From Cycas panzhihuaensis (Eukaryota; Cycadophyta), in NCBI GenBank assembly GCA_023213395.1, contig CM041465.1, positions 153,395,741 through 153,459,740 on the forward strand: a stretch of 64,000 nucleotides of DNA, written 5' to 3'. Under the pieces are notes generated by a model that ran no database searches, was not told the origin of the DNA, and saw only the letters and a list, made by a program, of their open reading frames with translations. The translations under genes and the position numbers were made by a program. Shown in pieces: positions 1 to 11,007 of this stretch (its first letter is position 1; each line of letters begins with the position of its first letter).

Positions 1-309
1 ATGGGATCGAGTCGGCTAACATGGACCTAATCGTTAGGATCTTTTGGTGGCCAAGTTTATGGTGACCAGAAAGTAAGTTGGGTGTGGAGCCCGCTAAGTG
101 CTCCAGTAAGGTCTCATCATCTTCGAAGTAGTCCACACCGTGGATGACTTGACTCCGAATGGACGAGGTGCAGGATGGCATGGGAGTAACAGGACTGGGA
201 TGGCCTGTAAGCTGCCCAACATCCCTAAGGGACTCTAAGGGAGACTCAAGGAGAGATCCCTCATAAGAGGCAAGGGGGAAACTCTCAACACCATCACTGG
301 TGGAAGGTG

Positions 310-960
310 ATGGAAGGGGAGAGCTAAGGATCTATCAGTCAACACTAGCAATGGTGTGTGACACGAGAGAGTAATCAGGCTCTATGACAAAAGGGGTCTT
401 AGGTGGAGACCTAGAACGAGAAGAGTGCTCCCCACTCATGCAAAGGAAGGAAACTAGGTGAGGAAGATCCTCATCCTCACTATGAGACCCGTCGTCACCA
501 AACATGGCGAGGTATCCATAGCTTCTGACGCCGATGGGGGCAAAATGAGTTAAATCAGAAGAAGAAGATGCAGGATCTTCTTCATGGCAAGAAGAATTGG
601 GGATATCGATGGAGCAGGCCGGTTAGATGGTCATGGCTCACCCGGGTAGATGGTCTAGTGTGTTTTGTGAGTGGTCGCTCACGGGAGACAACTCTTATTT
701 GTCCGTTATGGATAAACTTAAGTTGCCCCCAATAGGTAGAACACACGGCTCCTATTTGGTCAAGCCATGGTCGATCCAGGAGGAGGTTATAATCAATATC
801 CACATCAAGGACAATGATGTTAGCAAGGACGGTCTTATCCTCGAGGGTAAGAGGTATCGAGACAGATCCCAGGGGAGTCTTTTCGCTACCATCATAACCC
901 TAACATCGCCATGGAATGAGTTCCAAGGTGGGATATCGATAGAATTGGGGGGAATGACAT
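310..960 (-). pseudogene. Tat-0 protease C-terminal part and Ser/acidic linker
   Basis: The minus strand carries IDYNLLLDRPWLDQIGAVCS and then LKFIHNGQ. This matches the C-terminal half of plant Ty3/gypsy aspartic proteases, in which a YNLLLGRPW block precedes an A-V-x-S-T block. The Gly of GRPW is Asp here. The catalytic DTGA-type loop is not visible upstream and probably lies in the missing block between gag and protease. After a frame change near 600 an open stretch runs to about 310; it is rich in Ser, Asp and Glu (for example GDDGSHSEDEDLPHL) and looks like a protease to reverse transcriptase linker. I see no reverse transcriptase in positions 1-300. Confidence 0.7.
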
Positions 961-1006
961 GAGAGGCTTATTGAATTGGTTTGTTGGAGGTTGGTAATGA
1001 AGGGGT

Positions 1007-2767
1007 TTAGAGTTTAAGCTCCTTCATCATACGCTCGAATGAGCGTATGGCAGAAGTAAGGGGGTCTAAAGTCCTCTCAGTCGAATGAGAAGTAGACCTG
1101 GCATGTTGCGAAGGTTTAGTTTCCTTGGCCGGGGGAGGTGCCTCACGATGTTGTGAGGGCTTAAGAGGCCTCTTGAATCTGGCTTGGATCTCAATAGCCT
1201 CTAACGCTAAGCATTTCACAATTACAGAGTCACACGTGGTTGCCTCTATTTTGAGGACTTCCACATGTACTTTGGGGTGAAGTACATTAACGAAAAGATC
1301 TCTCTTCAACTCCTCAGGCAATGTGGCCTTAGTGGAGTGAAGGAGATCATGGAATCGTCTCACAAAGTCACGATTCATTTTATCGTGACCTTGTTTGAGC
1401 GAAAGGAGAGATTTCATTCCGCTTTCAAATGGACATGCTACATCAAAGTAATTGATGAATTCATCCACCAATTGCTAGAATGAAGAGATAAAGTGGGCAG
1501 GGAGACGATAGAACCATTTAAGGGTGTCGCCCTACAAGGACCGTGAAAATAGTTTCATTAGGATATGGTCGTAAGCCCAGTAGTCTATACATGCCATAGA
1601 CAAGCTACGCACGTGTTCAGTTGGGTCTTGCGATGAAGTTCCATCAAATTTGGGAACTTCAAGAGGGTGAGGCAGCAGATTAGTTCTTAATGCCTCAATG
1701 GATAGCAGCATCGACCTATAATCCATGAAGGAACATGCCCTTACATGGGCCATAGGGTCGACAAATGGCAACAAGCCAGGAATGGATGGGGGTGGTAGAC
1801 CCATCCCTCCTTGGGGAAATGCCCCTTGTTGGAAGGGGGCTTGAGGATAAACGCCTTAGAAGGGAGGCATGTTCCCTTACGAAGGCGTAGCGAAAGAAGT
1901 TACACTGGATGGTGGAAATGAAGGGTGCGGGACCAGATTCTGCCCATATAGGCCACCCGTAGGTGGTGTAACCCCATATGGGTGTAATGGGTCTACCTCA
2001 TAGGCTGGAAGATGGTTTCCCTTACACTGCCCCCAAGGTTGAGATGCATAACCTAGGGATAAGTAAAGGGAAGGACCACTAGATGGGCTTTGAACATATG
2101 TAGAAGCGAGTCCCACATAGTTAGTGGCAATAGTACTATTAGGACCTCTAGGCCTACTAAGGAATGCATGTGCCACATTTGAGGGTGGCACATTCGCTTG
2201 ACTTGGGAATGGCATGCTAACCCCAAGTTAGGGAAAGGACACACCGCGAATAGGCCCTAAAGGATTAGGACCATGGCTAGGAATGAAGGGTGTGACACTT
2301 GTCCCTGAAGCAGGTGTAGACATGGTATCGGACGAGTGCGCATGGACAGAAGGATTATTTGTCGTAGGAGGCGCAGGTGCAGATGAAGAAGGTGCCCTAC
2401 TACGCAAAGCTTCTTCAAACCACCTAGGACGTAGTTGAAGGTGAGTTGCTAGAAAGTACTCACTGATAGCTTCAATCACGTCAGCAGGAGGGGTATCGTC
2501 ATAACCATATGAGGTCGATAGGACCTCAAATGACGGAGACCCCTCAGGGCGCTCCTCATAAGAATCACCAATCAGATGGTGAATTTCATGAAGAGGTGAG
2601 CCTTCTACTACATGAGCAGAAGGATGGAGGTCAGAGGGGTGAGGCTGGTCACCCAGGTAATAAATGGGATCATCACCCTCTTGGGTGGATCCCAGAATGG
2701 ATGTAGAAAACTCTTAAGTTCCCCAGACCAAGGTATGGTAGGCCCAATCGGAATGGTAGCCTTCCAT
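1007..2767 (-). pseudogene. Tat-0 gag, decayed
   Basis: The start at 2767 opens MEGYHSDWAYHT, matching MEGYPSDWAYHA at 48025 and a similar start at 38871. The N-terminal third is rich in Ser, Pro and Thr. The retroviral-type gag domain follows: PKFDGTSSQDPTEHV at about 1660 and a long helical stretch VDEFINYFDVACPFESG from 1468 down. Several frame changes and stops break it into pieces of 80 to 155 codons. The reading stops soon after KELKL at 1007 and the next recognisable protein is protease, whereas the copy at 48025 continues into a Cys/His knuckle, so a block has been deleted here. The product would have been a capsid-like protein. Confidence 0.8.
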
Positions 2768-3010
2768 TGTCGAATCAGAATCTGATGACGGAAGGGAACA
2801 ATACGATGTGTCTTCTAACAACAACAGCAGACCTCGTAAGCAATGCGAGAAACGTTGCATGCAACGCCTTTATGAGCGTTGTTAGAAGAGAGCAAAGGGT
2901 ATGAAAGAGACACGTTGGGGGCTGGCCAACTAAAAAGTAAGTAAAAAGAATCACCTAAAGGCAAGAACACCAATAGGAAAAGAAGCGAAACTAGTTCCCT
3001 TACTGGCAGT

Positions 3011-3028
3011 TCCCTAGTATGGTTGCCA
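3011..3028 (-). other. Primer binding site of Tat-0
   Basis: The minus strand reads TGGCAACCATACTAGGGA just downstream of the LTR end. The same place in two sister copies reads TGACCATACTCGGGAC (47771) and TGACCATATTGGGGAC (38618). The TGG...GGGA shape is that of Tat-type primer sites; the tRNA is not assigned. Confidence 0.55.
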
Positions 3029-3034
3029 ATAAAA

Positions 3035-5634
3035 TGCTTCCCACGGGGTAGTTTCCTACATCTAGCAAGATATAACTATACATAACTAAGTTAGGTTATG
3101 AGTTGGATAGATTAGCAAGGAATTACCTCGCAGGGCATCCGTGCATCGGAGTGCAGATTTGGGACCTACAAAGGTGCCTAATTACTTCTAGGTGATCATG
3201 GGGAAGGCACACAAGGCAAGGCCTTAGGTCATCCTAAAAGGCAAGGCCCTCCTATCCCTTGGATGGCTGGGAAGAGGAAGAGGTAACCTAGCAGGTTGCA
3301 TCTTCTCAAAGAGGAGAGAAGGCAACACGTAAGTGAAGTGCGTGTAGTGTGGTGTCTACGTATAAGCTAGTCAAAGGAGTGAGAAATGGGTAGCTCGCAT
3401 CCAAGGAAGACTATCTATATGTAACAAAACAACTATAAAGAAAACAAACACGTAAATGCATAGATGTGTTCTTTCCCTTTTTTCTGTTTCCTATGCATTT
3501 TTTAATACGCACACATATACATGGGAAACAATACTATAGGAAAAAGGACAAAAAGGGAAAAAGAGGAGTACCTGGATCTATTGCTCGAATGAAGCATTGC
3601 GAATCCCATTGCTTTACATACCTTCCCGCTCCACTCATCGCATAGATGAGACCAACTGGCGATGGTTACCATGAACAATTGCGAGGGGTAACTTACCTCC
3701 CCAAAATATGCGAAAGGAATAGAGCAAAGTAAAGCAGCAAAAAAGAACAAGGAAAAAAAACTAACAAGGGACTAACCTGTTAATCGGCTCATCCCGTGTG
3801 TATCTCCATGATTGCAAAAACCTATCAGCCAAATATACAAGTTTCTCCCTCTCAGAAGAGGGGATACAAATATATCTACTATATGTGCTTAAATATATAA
3901 GAGTTAAAATCAACTAAATTAAGACATGTGCATATTATTTCAAAGGAAGAAAACTCCAAACAGGATTCCAATAGGCAACCACATCAACCGGTACCCAAAA
4001 CAAAGGAGTTAGCCTCAGAATGGCTAGCTTATCCACAGAAATCCCCACGTGGCCTCGATGAAGGGAGAAATGAACTATAATGGTTGCATAGAGCAGTAAG
4101 CAAAAGAGGAGAAAAACCAGTAGGATGGCATGCAAGCACACCCAAAGGACGAGGTGCTATGAGCAACAAATCATCCAAGTGGTATGGGCTATAAGTTGTG
4201 AACCAACAAGGAGCGGTTTTGGCTCTTATGCGGTGCCCAAAACCAACAAATGAAAATTTGAAACCAGCATGGCAAGGGGCTGCCAACGCTAGTTTAGATT
4301 TGAAGGTAGGCTTCCAAATCCCTAACCCAACTTCAAGGGAGGCAAAAAGGTGTAAGGGGAAAGAAAAGAGGGGTTTGGACCCCTGGGGAGAAGGACAACA
4401 AGGGGGACTAACCCCGCCTTCCTCCCTCTACTTTTCTTTATGTCACCCCCCTGCAACAACCACCTTAAAGCAGGCTTGCAGGAATAAGAGAGCAAGCACT
4501 ATGACACAAAGTACAAAAGACTAGTGCTAAATGGGCATAACATCACGAAAGCACATAAACCAAGCACTTATTCACAAAAATGTAAGGAAAGAGCATAAAT
4601 CTTAAGGCAAATATGGAGAGCACCTTATAGCGGAGAGTAAGAATGTATCTCTACTGGAAAATAGCAGAAAGGACCTACACTTGACAGGGTTTAATGGCTG
4701 GTTTTGGAGGAGAGGCCATTGTGAGAAACACCATTATGATTTGGGACCTTGAAGCTTTCTTCTTAGAGAATCCTGTGAATGCCCTTCTTGCCACCATGTG
4801 AACCTACAAGAGGAAGCCCTGAACTACTGGTGTTGAGCCTAATGTGTAGCAGTAGTCTCTGTAGGAAGAGCAACAGCTAAGGTGTATGCTTGTTTGCAAT
4901 AGGTGGAGGAGAGTTGTAGGAGTTGCATCCAATAAATGAGTGAAGAAGAGGAAAGAATGAGTAACTTTTTGGTTTTTATCCCCCACTAACCCTAAGTAAA
5001 CATTGAGGGTCACGGGGAAGTCGAAATGTGCGGGCACCACATGGCAGTTCTGCGAAAAAAGCGGAAACTGCCGCGTTAGTTTTAAAATACTTTTTTGAAT
5101 AGTCGTACCACAATAAACATCGGCAGATGCTGGAAAACATCGCGATCAGCTAAGTTTCTGATGGTACGGGCCTATAGGCAAAAATCAAGTCAAAAATGAA
5201 GTTTGAAGCTAAGTAGGGAATAGGTTAGGGCTAAATAAGCTGGGAATTGGTGCCCAGGTGACTAACAAGTAGTCAGGAAAGAGAGACGGGTCTCAATCGG
5301 GGATCTAAGCATAGGCAGGATGCCGTCAAAGGTGAAATGTGACTGACTAAGGTGTCCTGAGGGACCGTGGAGATGATGTGGGTGGCTATGTGTCATATGG
5401 GGTGTAGCACTCACTGAAGAATGCCCCCACTATGGGTTGTCATAGGCTGAGTGGTGTGCGACAGGCACATGCAGTGTGATCAAGCAAGAAAGCAATGCAA
5501 TCATGCGAATGGCAGGCAAGCATGCGTCAAGCAATCTATGGTAAGCAACCTTAGTCAAACAAGAGTGAAGATGGGAGAAAGAACATATACTTAAGTTGAT
5601 GCGTCTTGAGTCCATTCCTAGTAGCTGGGAAACA
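3035..5634 (-). repeat. 5' LTR of Tat-0
   Basis: The minus strand starts TGTTTCCCAGC at 5634, matching the LTR starts at 10282 (TGTTTCTTGGC) and 39567 (TGTTTCCTAGC), followed in all three by a GGAATGG block and a CGACTCAGGTAAG-like block. The end is set about 6 bp before the primer site. The CTTAGGGTTAG block and a TATA-like GATAAAAA (4973-4980) lie where the other copies have TATAAAG, so the promoter has drifted. Open readings inside this LTR are chance readings; the same positions in other copies are not open. Confidence 0.7.
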
Positions 5635-6221
5635 GAAACATTCCCCAACTAGGATGGCGTGTTGGAGTGTTATCACTCCCTTCCTGCTAACGCTTCCTTT
5701 GCATATCCCGCTATGCTCCTATGTGGACATGTATGCCACCTTATCTCCTAGCCTTACATATGTCCATCACTGTTGCTCATGGTGATCATATATGTGGCTG
5801 CTAGGAATATGGCCCCAAATGAAAGGAAGTATGTGCAACTCAAATAATTCTTTAACACAAACCATATAATAATCAACCCAAAAAAAGATCATGATCTATA
5901 GCTCATCATGCATCTGTGCACCCTTATACATATACATACATACATATAAATAAAAGTAAATACAACATCATCCATCACCATATGTCATCACACACATCAA
6001 CATATACCAAACAGGGTGCCAATGGCCCCATCTATATACATAAAATCATCATACAAATGGTATGGTACATCATCTGCAGGAAGTTGAAATCCTTGCAGGG
6101 AGGAGTATAATCATGTGGCAACATATGGTGACTTCTTAGAGGTCTTGTGCTTTCCCAAATAAAAAAACTGCTATACCCTACTCTTTAATATTGCCTTGCT
6201 CCCAAGGTATCATCTCCTGGT
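5635..6221. other. No gene seen; flank between Tat-0 LTR and the mobile-domain gene
   Basis: Mixed sequence with a short CATA/CATACA-rich tract near 5930-5950. Nothing recognisable. This is the upstream flank of Tat-0, so any target duplication partner would lie at 5635-5639. Confidence 0.4.
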
Positions 6222-8110
6222 TTATGTAATCCCTTTCCTAGGGACCACATGCCTCCCAGACTCCTCTTGTGCCTCAGGGAGCTCCCTACCTTGCTCCCCT
6301 TGTCCTGAGGCCTCCTCAGGGTCGTCATTGTTATATGGGTATATTTTCTGCTCTGCGATGACCTCGATGCCATCTGGTCCACCAATTGATTGTATCATGC
6401 CTGGATACAATCCCTCTCACCTTCTACTCCTCAGAGCCACTCCTCCAACACTACTATCCTGATGCGACTCTTCGCATCACCACCTGTTCCTCTAGAGCCT
6501 GGACCCAGCCTCATAGAGTATCTTTCTCTACTCTAGTTACATTTAGCTCTTCCTGTAGCCATGCCCCTCGTGCCTTGTACTCCAGGACTCTACTAACTAC
6601 ATGTCTTTGGCCCTAACCAATGGGACGAATGTTGCCATGTGGGCCCCTGCCGACTGTGGCCCCTCTCATTCCTGGATAGGAGGTTGTCCCTTTGTGTAGG
6701 CCTTGGGGAACATCTCCTAGACTACTACCTCAACCAACCTCCCGATGTCCATTGCTCTTGTGAAATCCAATGTGCCACATGTTAGTATATATACCATATC
6801 TATACCTAATAAATCAAATAAAACACAATAACTAGATATCTAGTGATTGAAAGACGACGAGAAAAGGTAGTATCTCACCTATTTGGACTGTCGGCTCCCT
6901 GACTCAGACGATCACCTCCTCCTTGGGTCCTCCCCCTACTGCTGGTACCTCCTCCTCCTTTGGTACCACCTCTCTGACTGCGTAGCCTGTCGGGGCACCT
7001 CCACCCTCCTTAGTTGGTGCTGCCGTTGCTTGGACTCTCCTCACTATCCTTAGCTTCCAAACTAGTATTTGGGGTGCTCCACCTCTCCCTGTAGTCCCTC
7101 AAGGACCTGCCTCTCCTCTTGTAGCTCTCGATGGTCCTGCCTCTTCTCCCAAGGTCCCTCATGGACCTACCTCACCATCTGCTGCTCCTGATGAGCTGAC
7201 CCCATCACCCTAGTCATCTCCATCGTCATTATCTCCCTGGCCAGGGGTACCTCCTACTCCTCTTGCCTTGTCATCACTATCCTACCTCACCCCTCTATAT
7301 ATATCTGATGTATAATCTTCTATGGTGAGGAGGTTTAGTGATGTAGCCTCCATTGAATGCCTGACGTGTGCTTGGTCCTTGGTTCCCTTTAACTGAGTCT
7401 GCCACATATGGACCATGGGATCCCATTCTGAAATCAGATGTGGTCCTTCTAGTGGTGCCACTAGCCCAAAATGATCAAAGAACCAACACTGTAACAGTGT
7501 GCTATAGCATAGTCCTCCTTTCCCAACCATCTTGATGCCATCTGACTGGGTGACCAAGTTTGTCATTGTCAATGTGGCCCAGTCTAATCTCTCCCTGGCC
7601 TCGCATCTCCTCACCGTGTAGATCCACCCACCGGGTATGTCCCTATAATTCTGTTTCTAGGATATCTAAAATAGAATGCACAATGTAATCAATTTCCTCA
7701 CATGAGGAATCCTGGACATAATTATACTCTAAACAAGTATGCCTCTCCTCTCCCACTAGTCTTGACCTATGAAGTAAGTCACTACCTCCCTGTCTACAGT
7801 ATCATTGCTAGGCAATGCACCTAACGACGTTAGTGCTCTTACTGTTGGTACTCCCGGGATTCTCCTAATGTCTCTCGGTATGACAATGACGTCTCCCACT
7901 TAGGGGAGATGGAATACATGCTTCTGTCGATCCCAATACAAGAAAATGTCCACTAAGAGGCACTAGTCAGATGCATACTATAGAATCTGGATGGTCTTCA
8001 ATAGGCCACACCTCCCCAGCACTCGTCGATCTCCTCAAGACATCATCTCGATAAATATGAGCATAGCTATTCTTATGTTCTCGCAGTTATCCACTACGAT
8101 GACCACCTAT
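6222..8110 (-). pseudogene. Plant mobile domain (aminotransferase-like) gene, decayed
   Basis: Not a retrotransposon protein. On the minus strand from about 8110 the readings include a Tyr-Trp-Asp block followed by HVFHLP and GDVIVIPRDIRRIPGVPT, then after breaks ERLDWATLTMTNLVTQ, GGLCYSTLLQCWFFDHFG and SEWDPMVHMW (7614-7282). These match the order of blocks in the plant mobile domain: a W-x-x-x-TH-x-FHLP-like start, a LxDVxxLxGLP-like block, then the GG...L..W..EH block. Downstream lie a Gly/Glu/Pro linker (7260-6890), a coiled-coil-like stretch ARGAWLQEELNVTRVEKDTL (near 6550) and an acidic tail NNDDPEEASGQGEQGRELPE (near 6300). At least two stops and several frame changes make it a pseudogene. 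Such domains occur in host genes and are carried by mobile elements; which applies here is not resolved. Confidence 0.6.
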
Positions 8111-8251
8111 AAAACACCTAAGAAACCTATCAAAATCCATCTAAACTTACTTGCCTACCTTTAAGAATACCCCTCATTCCTCTCTGATTGAGGTTTGGCT
8201 CTCCATTAACCCATTTTTTATGTTTTTTAGCTCAACTGCCTTTGTATTATG

Positions 8252-8352
8252 CTAAACTCTATGGTACCGCAGAGTTTAGTATGGGACCCACTGATATTTC
8301 AATACGATCTCAGTGGCTCTACGGCAAAGATCGCGGTACCGTGATCTTCGCC
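8252..8352. repeat. Two adjacent palindromes centred on GGTACC
   Basis: At 8252-8279 the arms CTAAACTCT and AGAGTTTAG are exact reverse complements around a GGTACC core. At 8323-8352 a 30-bp near-palindrome has the core CGGTACCG and 13 of 15 pairs matching. Related hairpins lie in the Tat LTRs at 10840, 35835 and 40076, so this may be a fragment of a further LTR of that kind lying upstream of the mobile-domain gene. Confidence 0.6.
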
Positions 8353-9363
8353 ACAGTGCCAACATCACCCCCATAATATGGGGGGTCTCCTGCCTAAAAA
8401 AATCAAAAGCTTTTGTCTAGGCGGGCCATGCTCTGGCTCACCAGGACCATGGCTACCTAATGCCCCTGTCCCCCCTCTTACTGGGTCCAATTCAGACTCC
8501 AGGAGATCATCATTTGCCCACAAGGGGCCCAAAACTACACAAAAAACACTAAGAATCTACCAAACTTAAATGACTAGATGGGTTTGGGAACAGGTGATCC
8601 ACTCACCAGATCTGGCCTCACTATCACCATCTCGTCTCTCTGGTCTCACTGGATGTCTTTACTCCTTGATTTGATGGTCTGATCTCCCTCTGTGTGCCTC
8701 CAAAGTTGGGCGGTGCTCTACTGCATAAGGAAAAGGGCTCTAAATCATTCATGAGCCCATGAAAATGAATTCCATTTTCGTCAAGTATTCCTTATATAGG
8801 CGGAGGCCCCGACGGGACACTTCTTTTGTTTCCCTTGCTGTGACAGCCCTTAGGACCATCTCTCTTCCTCGATCACCTTTGCCTTCTGGGTCTATCTCCT
8901 GTTTTACCTCTTTGGCCTTCTTTTTTCCTGACCCTTTAGGTGCATTTATGGCACCTCCCTCCTTGGCCTTGTGAGGCTCCTTCTACCTCATTTTATGTGC
9001 CACCTCCATAAATACTCGAGTTTATACTCATTTGGCTCATTTAGCCATCCTAAACCCATTTTTGTTGTCTGTTCATGCCTCTGGGGCTCCCAAAGGAAGT
9101 GTCCCCTCCATGTGGGACCGCATTTCACTTCCTTAAGCGACCTTTGGTATCCGTAGAGGAGCCTTTTCATCGTCAGTTCTTTCCTGTCTACTAGGTAGTC
9201 TCTCCCACCTTCAGGTAGCCCCGTCTTTAGGTCTTCCTGCCCTTTGCGGCCTTTATTGATAGCCACTTGAGTCCTTTACAGTTGTTTCATATCGTTGAGT
9301 CCTCTTCACTTACTGATCTCCTTAGCACTTTTTCTCTACCAAGACCTCAATTCCTTTTGTCAT
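8353..9363. other. No certain gene; diverged transposon-like DNA
   Basis: Pyrimidine-rich on the plus strand. A minus-strand reading at 9266-8988 is open for 92 codons and basic, but I recognise no domain and it may be a chance reading in purine-rich DNA. By position this would be the pol region of Tat-1, yet I cannot read reverse transcriptase in it. Confidence 0.3.
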
Positions 9364-9750
9364 GGTGTTACTCATTTTCACCAATGGTGCAAGCTATGGT
9401 AACTCAGGACCTTCTGCCACTGTGTGGATTCTCTGTGACCCTTTTGGACATGACTTTATGCATTATAGGATCTTCCGCCCTGAGGCCCAATAACGAAGCT
9501 GAGTACATAGCTATTACTAAGGCCCTTACCGATGCACTCTATTTCCACCATGGACCCATCATTCTCCTTTGTGACTCTTAGATTGTAGTGTCCCATCTCA
9601 CCTAGGTCTACCAGGTGTAGTACCTATGCATGAGAGCCCTTGCCTTGATCGGCAGGTCCCTGTTGGCTTCTTTTTCATTCGCTGACATTCGATACATCCC
9701 TCGGGCTCTCAACACCAAGGCAAACCATTTGGTTCATCTCGTCCTTGAGT
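9364..9750 (+). pseudogene. Tat-1 archaeal-type RNase H domain, decayed
   Basis: The plus strand begins FTNGASYGNSGPSATVWILC, the first strand of an RNase H fold (usual form F-D-G-A-S-x-G-N-P-G), with the first catalytic Asp changed to Asn. After a frame change it continues PNNEAEYIAITKAL, which keeps the Glu of the N-x-A-E-Y block, then a CDS block where the next Asp is expected, and ends IRYIPRALNTKANHLVHL, the IPR-x-x-N-x-x-A-D-x-L block with the last Asp read as Asn. This arrangement is the second, archaeal-type RNase H found in Tat-lineage gypsy elements. About 520 bp separate it from the 3' LTR and hold no integrase, so the element is deleted or of an unusual build. Confidence 0.7.
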
Positions 9751-10271
9751 GTCATCTCCTCTCCTTAGTGACCCACCTTAAGAGACTTGTTTGGTCACCC
9801 ATGCACCCAAGTCTCATCTCATCTTGCACTTCACATTGCAATTCGTTCACACTTTTGAAAGACAGCCACTACTGAGTTTAAACTATCGTGACTACCAGGT
9901 TTATTTTCTTCACTCTACTCTCGATATCTTAGCATATAACCCTTGTTATTTTTAACTTATGTCTATACATAGCACTTTATTTATAACATCTATCTGATCT
10001 TATGTGTGGTCCTCACTACTCTTCCATTCTACTCTTATAATGTGGGCATCACCCTCATCCACTATTATTGCCTGTTGTCTATCTGACGACACATAAGTAG
10101 CCCCTATGTTATTTCACCCTTGCCTCTGCACCCACGCATTCTACCACGACACTCACCGTTGCCCTTAGCTTGCACCTTTGTTATGATTATGTGTATATAT
10201 ATGTGCTACTAACATTATGTTGCCAGCATTCGTTATCGCATTATGCCTCTAAGCTACGAGGCTCTGCTTCT

Positions 10272-10281
10272 AAGGGGGCAG
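10272..10281 (+). other. Polypurine tract of Tat-1
   Basis: AAGGGGGCAG directly precedes the TGTTTC start of the LTR, the expected place for plus-strand priming. Confidence 0.65.
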
Positions 10282-10839
10282 TGTTTCTTGGCTTTCGGGA
10301 ATGGGTTCTTGGCAAGTCGACTCAGGTAAGTATAGGTATGTTTCTAGCCTTTGCCTTTGTTACTTCTATAGAAAGGTAAATAGAAGCATCATTTTATTGC
10401 ATGGTTGACTGATGCATTTGAGTGATCATTTTGCATATGTTTCTTGGTCATATTGCTTGATACTCTTTCAACATACAACGATCAGTGGGACATGCATACC
10501 TATGGCACTCCATAACCCTCTTATGTACCTCCAAATTGTCTTAATCATCACTCAACCTGTGTGATTCGTTCACACTCCCTTTGCCACATCACATCTCTTA
10601 GCACCCCGTTAAGTGTGATTGGTACATCCCTATTCTAGTTACTAGTTTCCTAGGAACCCTACTGCTCCAGTACCCCATCTGGTTTAGGTCATCCTCTTCA
10701 TATGACTACCTCTGGCCACCTGAATAAGGGTCGACCCCTCTTAGGCTTGGGGTACCCTCTTTTAGGGCTCCTAGGTACTTCTATTTATCCTATTTTTGTC
10801 TCTGTCATTGCACTCTGGCAAATGTTATGGTACCACAGT

Positions 10840-10863
10840 AAACTTCACGGTACCACAAAGTTT
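10840..10863. repeat. Palindrome in Tat-1 LTR
   Basis: Arms AAACTT and AAGTTT flank CAC-GGTACC-ACA. It lies about 140 bp upstream of the promoter and corresponds in place to the palindrome at 40076 in the sister LTR. Confidence 0.6.
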
Positions 10864-10965
10864 TCCACAGGGTGACTGCTAGTTAATATTTTTTAAAATC
10901 TACCATTATAAATTTCACTTTTTTCACAAAATTGCCATGTGGCTTTGACACCCCTCGAGTCCTAC

Positions 10966-11007
10966 CCTAACCCTAATCGTCCATTCAGCTTAGGGTTAGG
11001 TATAAAG
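10966..11007 (+). promoter_or_regulatory. Tat-1 LTR promoter: hairpin plus TATA box
   Basis: CCTAACCCTAA and TTAGGGTTAGG form an 11-bp perfect inverted repeat with a 13-nt loop, directly followed by TATAAAG (11001-11007). The sister LTR has TATAAAG at 40259-40265 behind a weaker version of the same repeat. In the Tat-0 LTR the TATA box is degraded but the TTAGGGTTAG arm persists. Confidence 0.6.

Larger units (their letters stand above)
1..5634 (-). mobile_element. Tat-0: Ty3/gypsy (Tat-like) LTR retrotransposon, 5' part, cut by the window edge
   Basis: Reading the minus strand there is, in order, an LTR of about 2.6 kb, a primer site, a gag reading, a protease reading and a Ser/acidic linker that runs towards the window start. 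Gag and LTR match two plus-strand copies in this window (LTRs at 35108 and 39567; gags at 38871 and 48025), and the LTR also matches the one at 10282, so the family is repeated and the copies lie in both orientations. The very long LTR, the primer site shape and an archaeal-type RNase H in the related copy at 9364 are typical of the Tat lineage. No reverse transcriptase is visible before the window ends. The element is degenerate, with stops and frameshifts throughout. Confidence 0.8.

Noticed and set aside
4029-4524. Overlapping readings of 85 and 108 codons
   Set aside because: They lie within the Tat-0 LTR, lack any motif and are not open in the other LTR copies.
10966-11000. Telomere-like CCCTAACCCTAA
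   Set aside because: Only one or two units, a 6-bp rather than the usual plant 7-bp repeat, and a fixed part of the LTR promoter hairpin.
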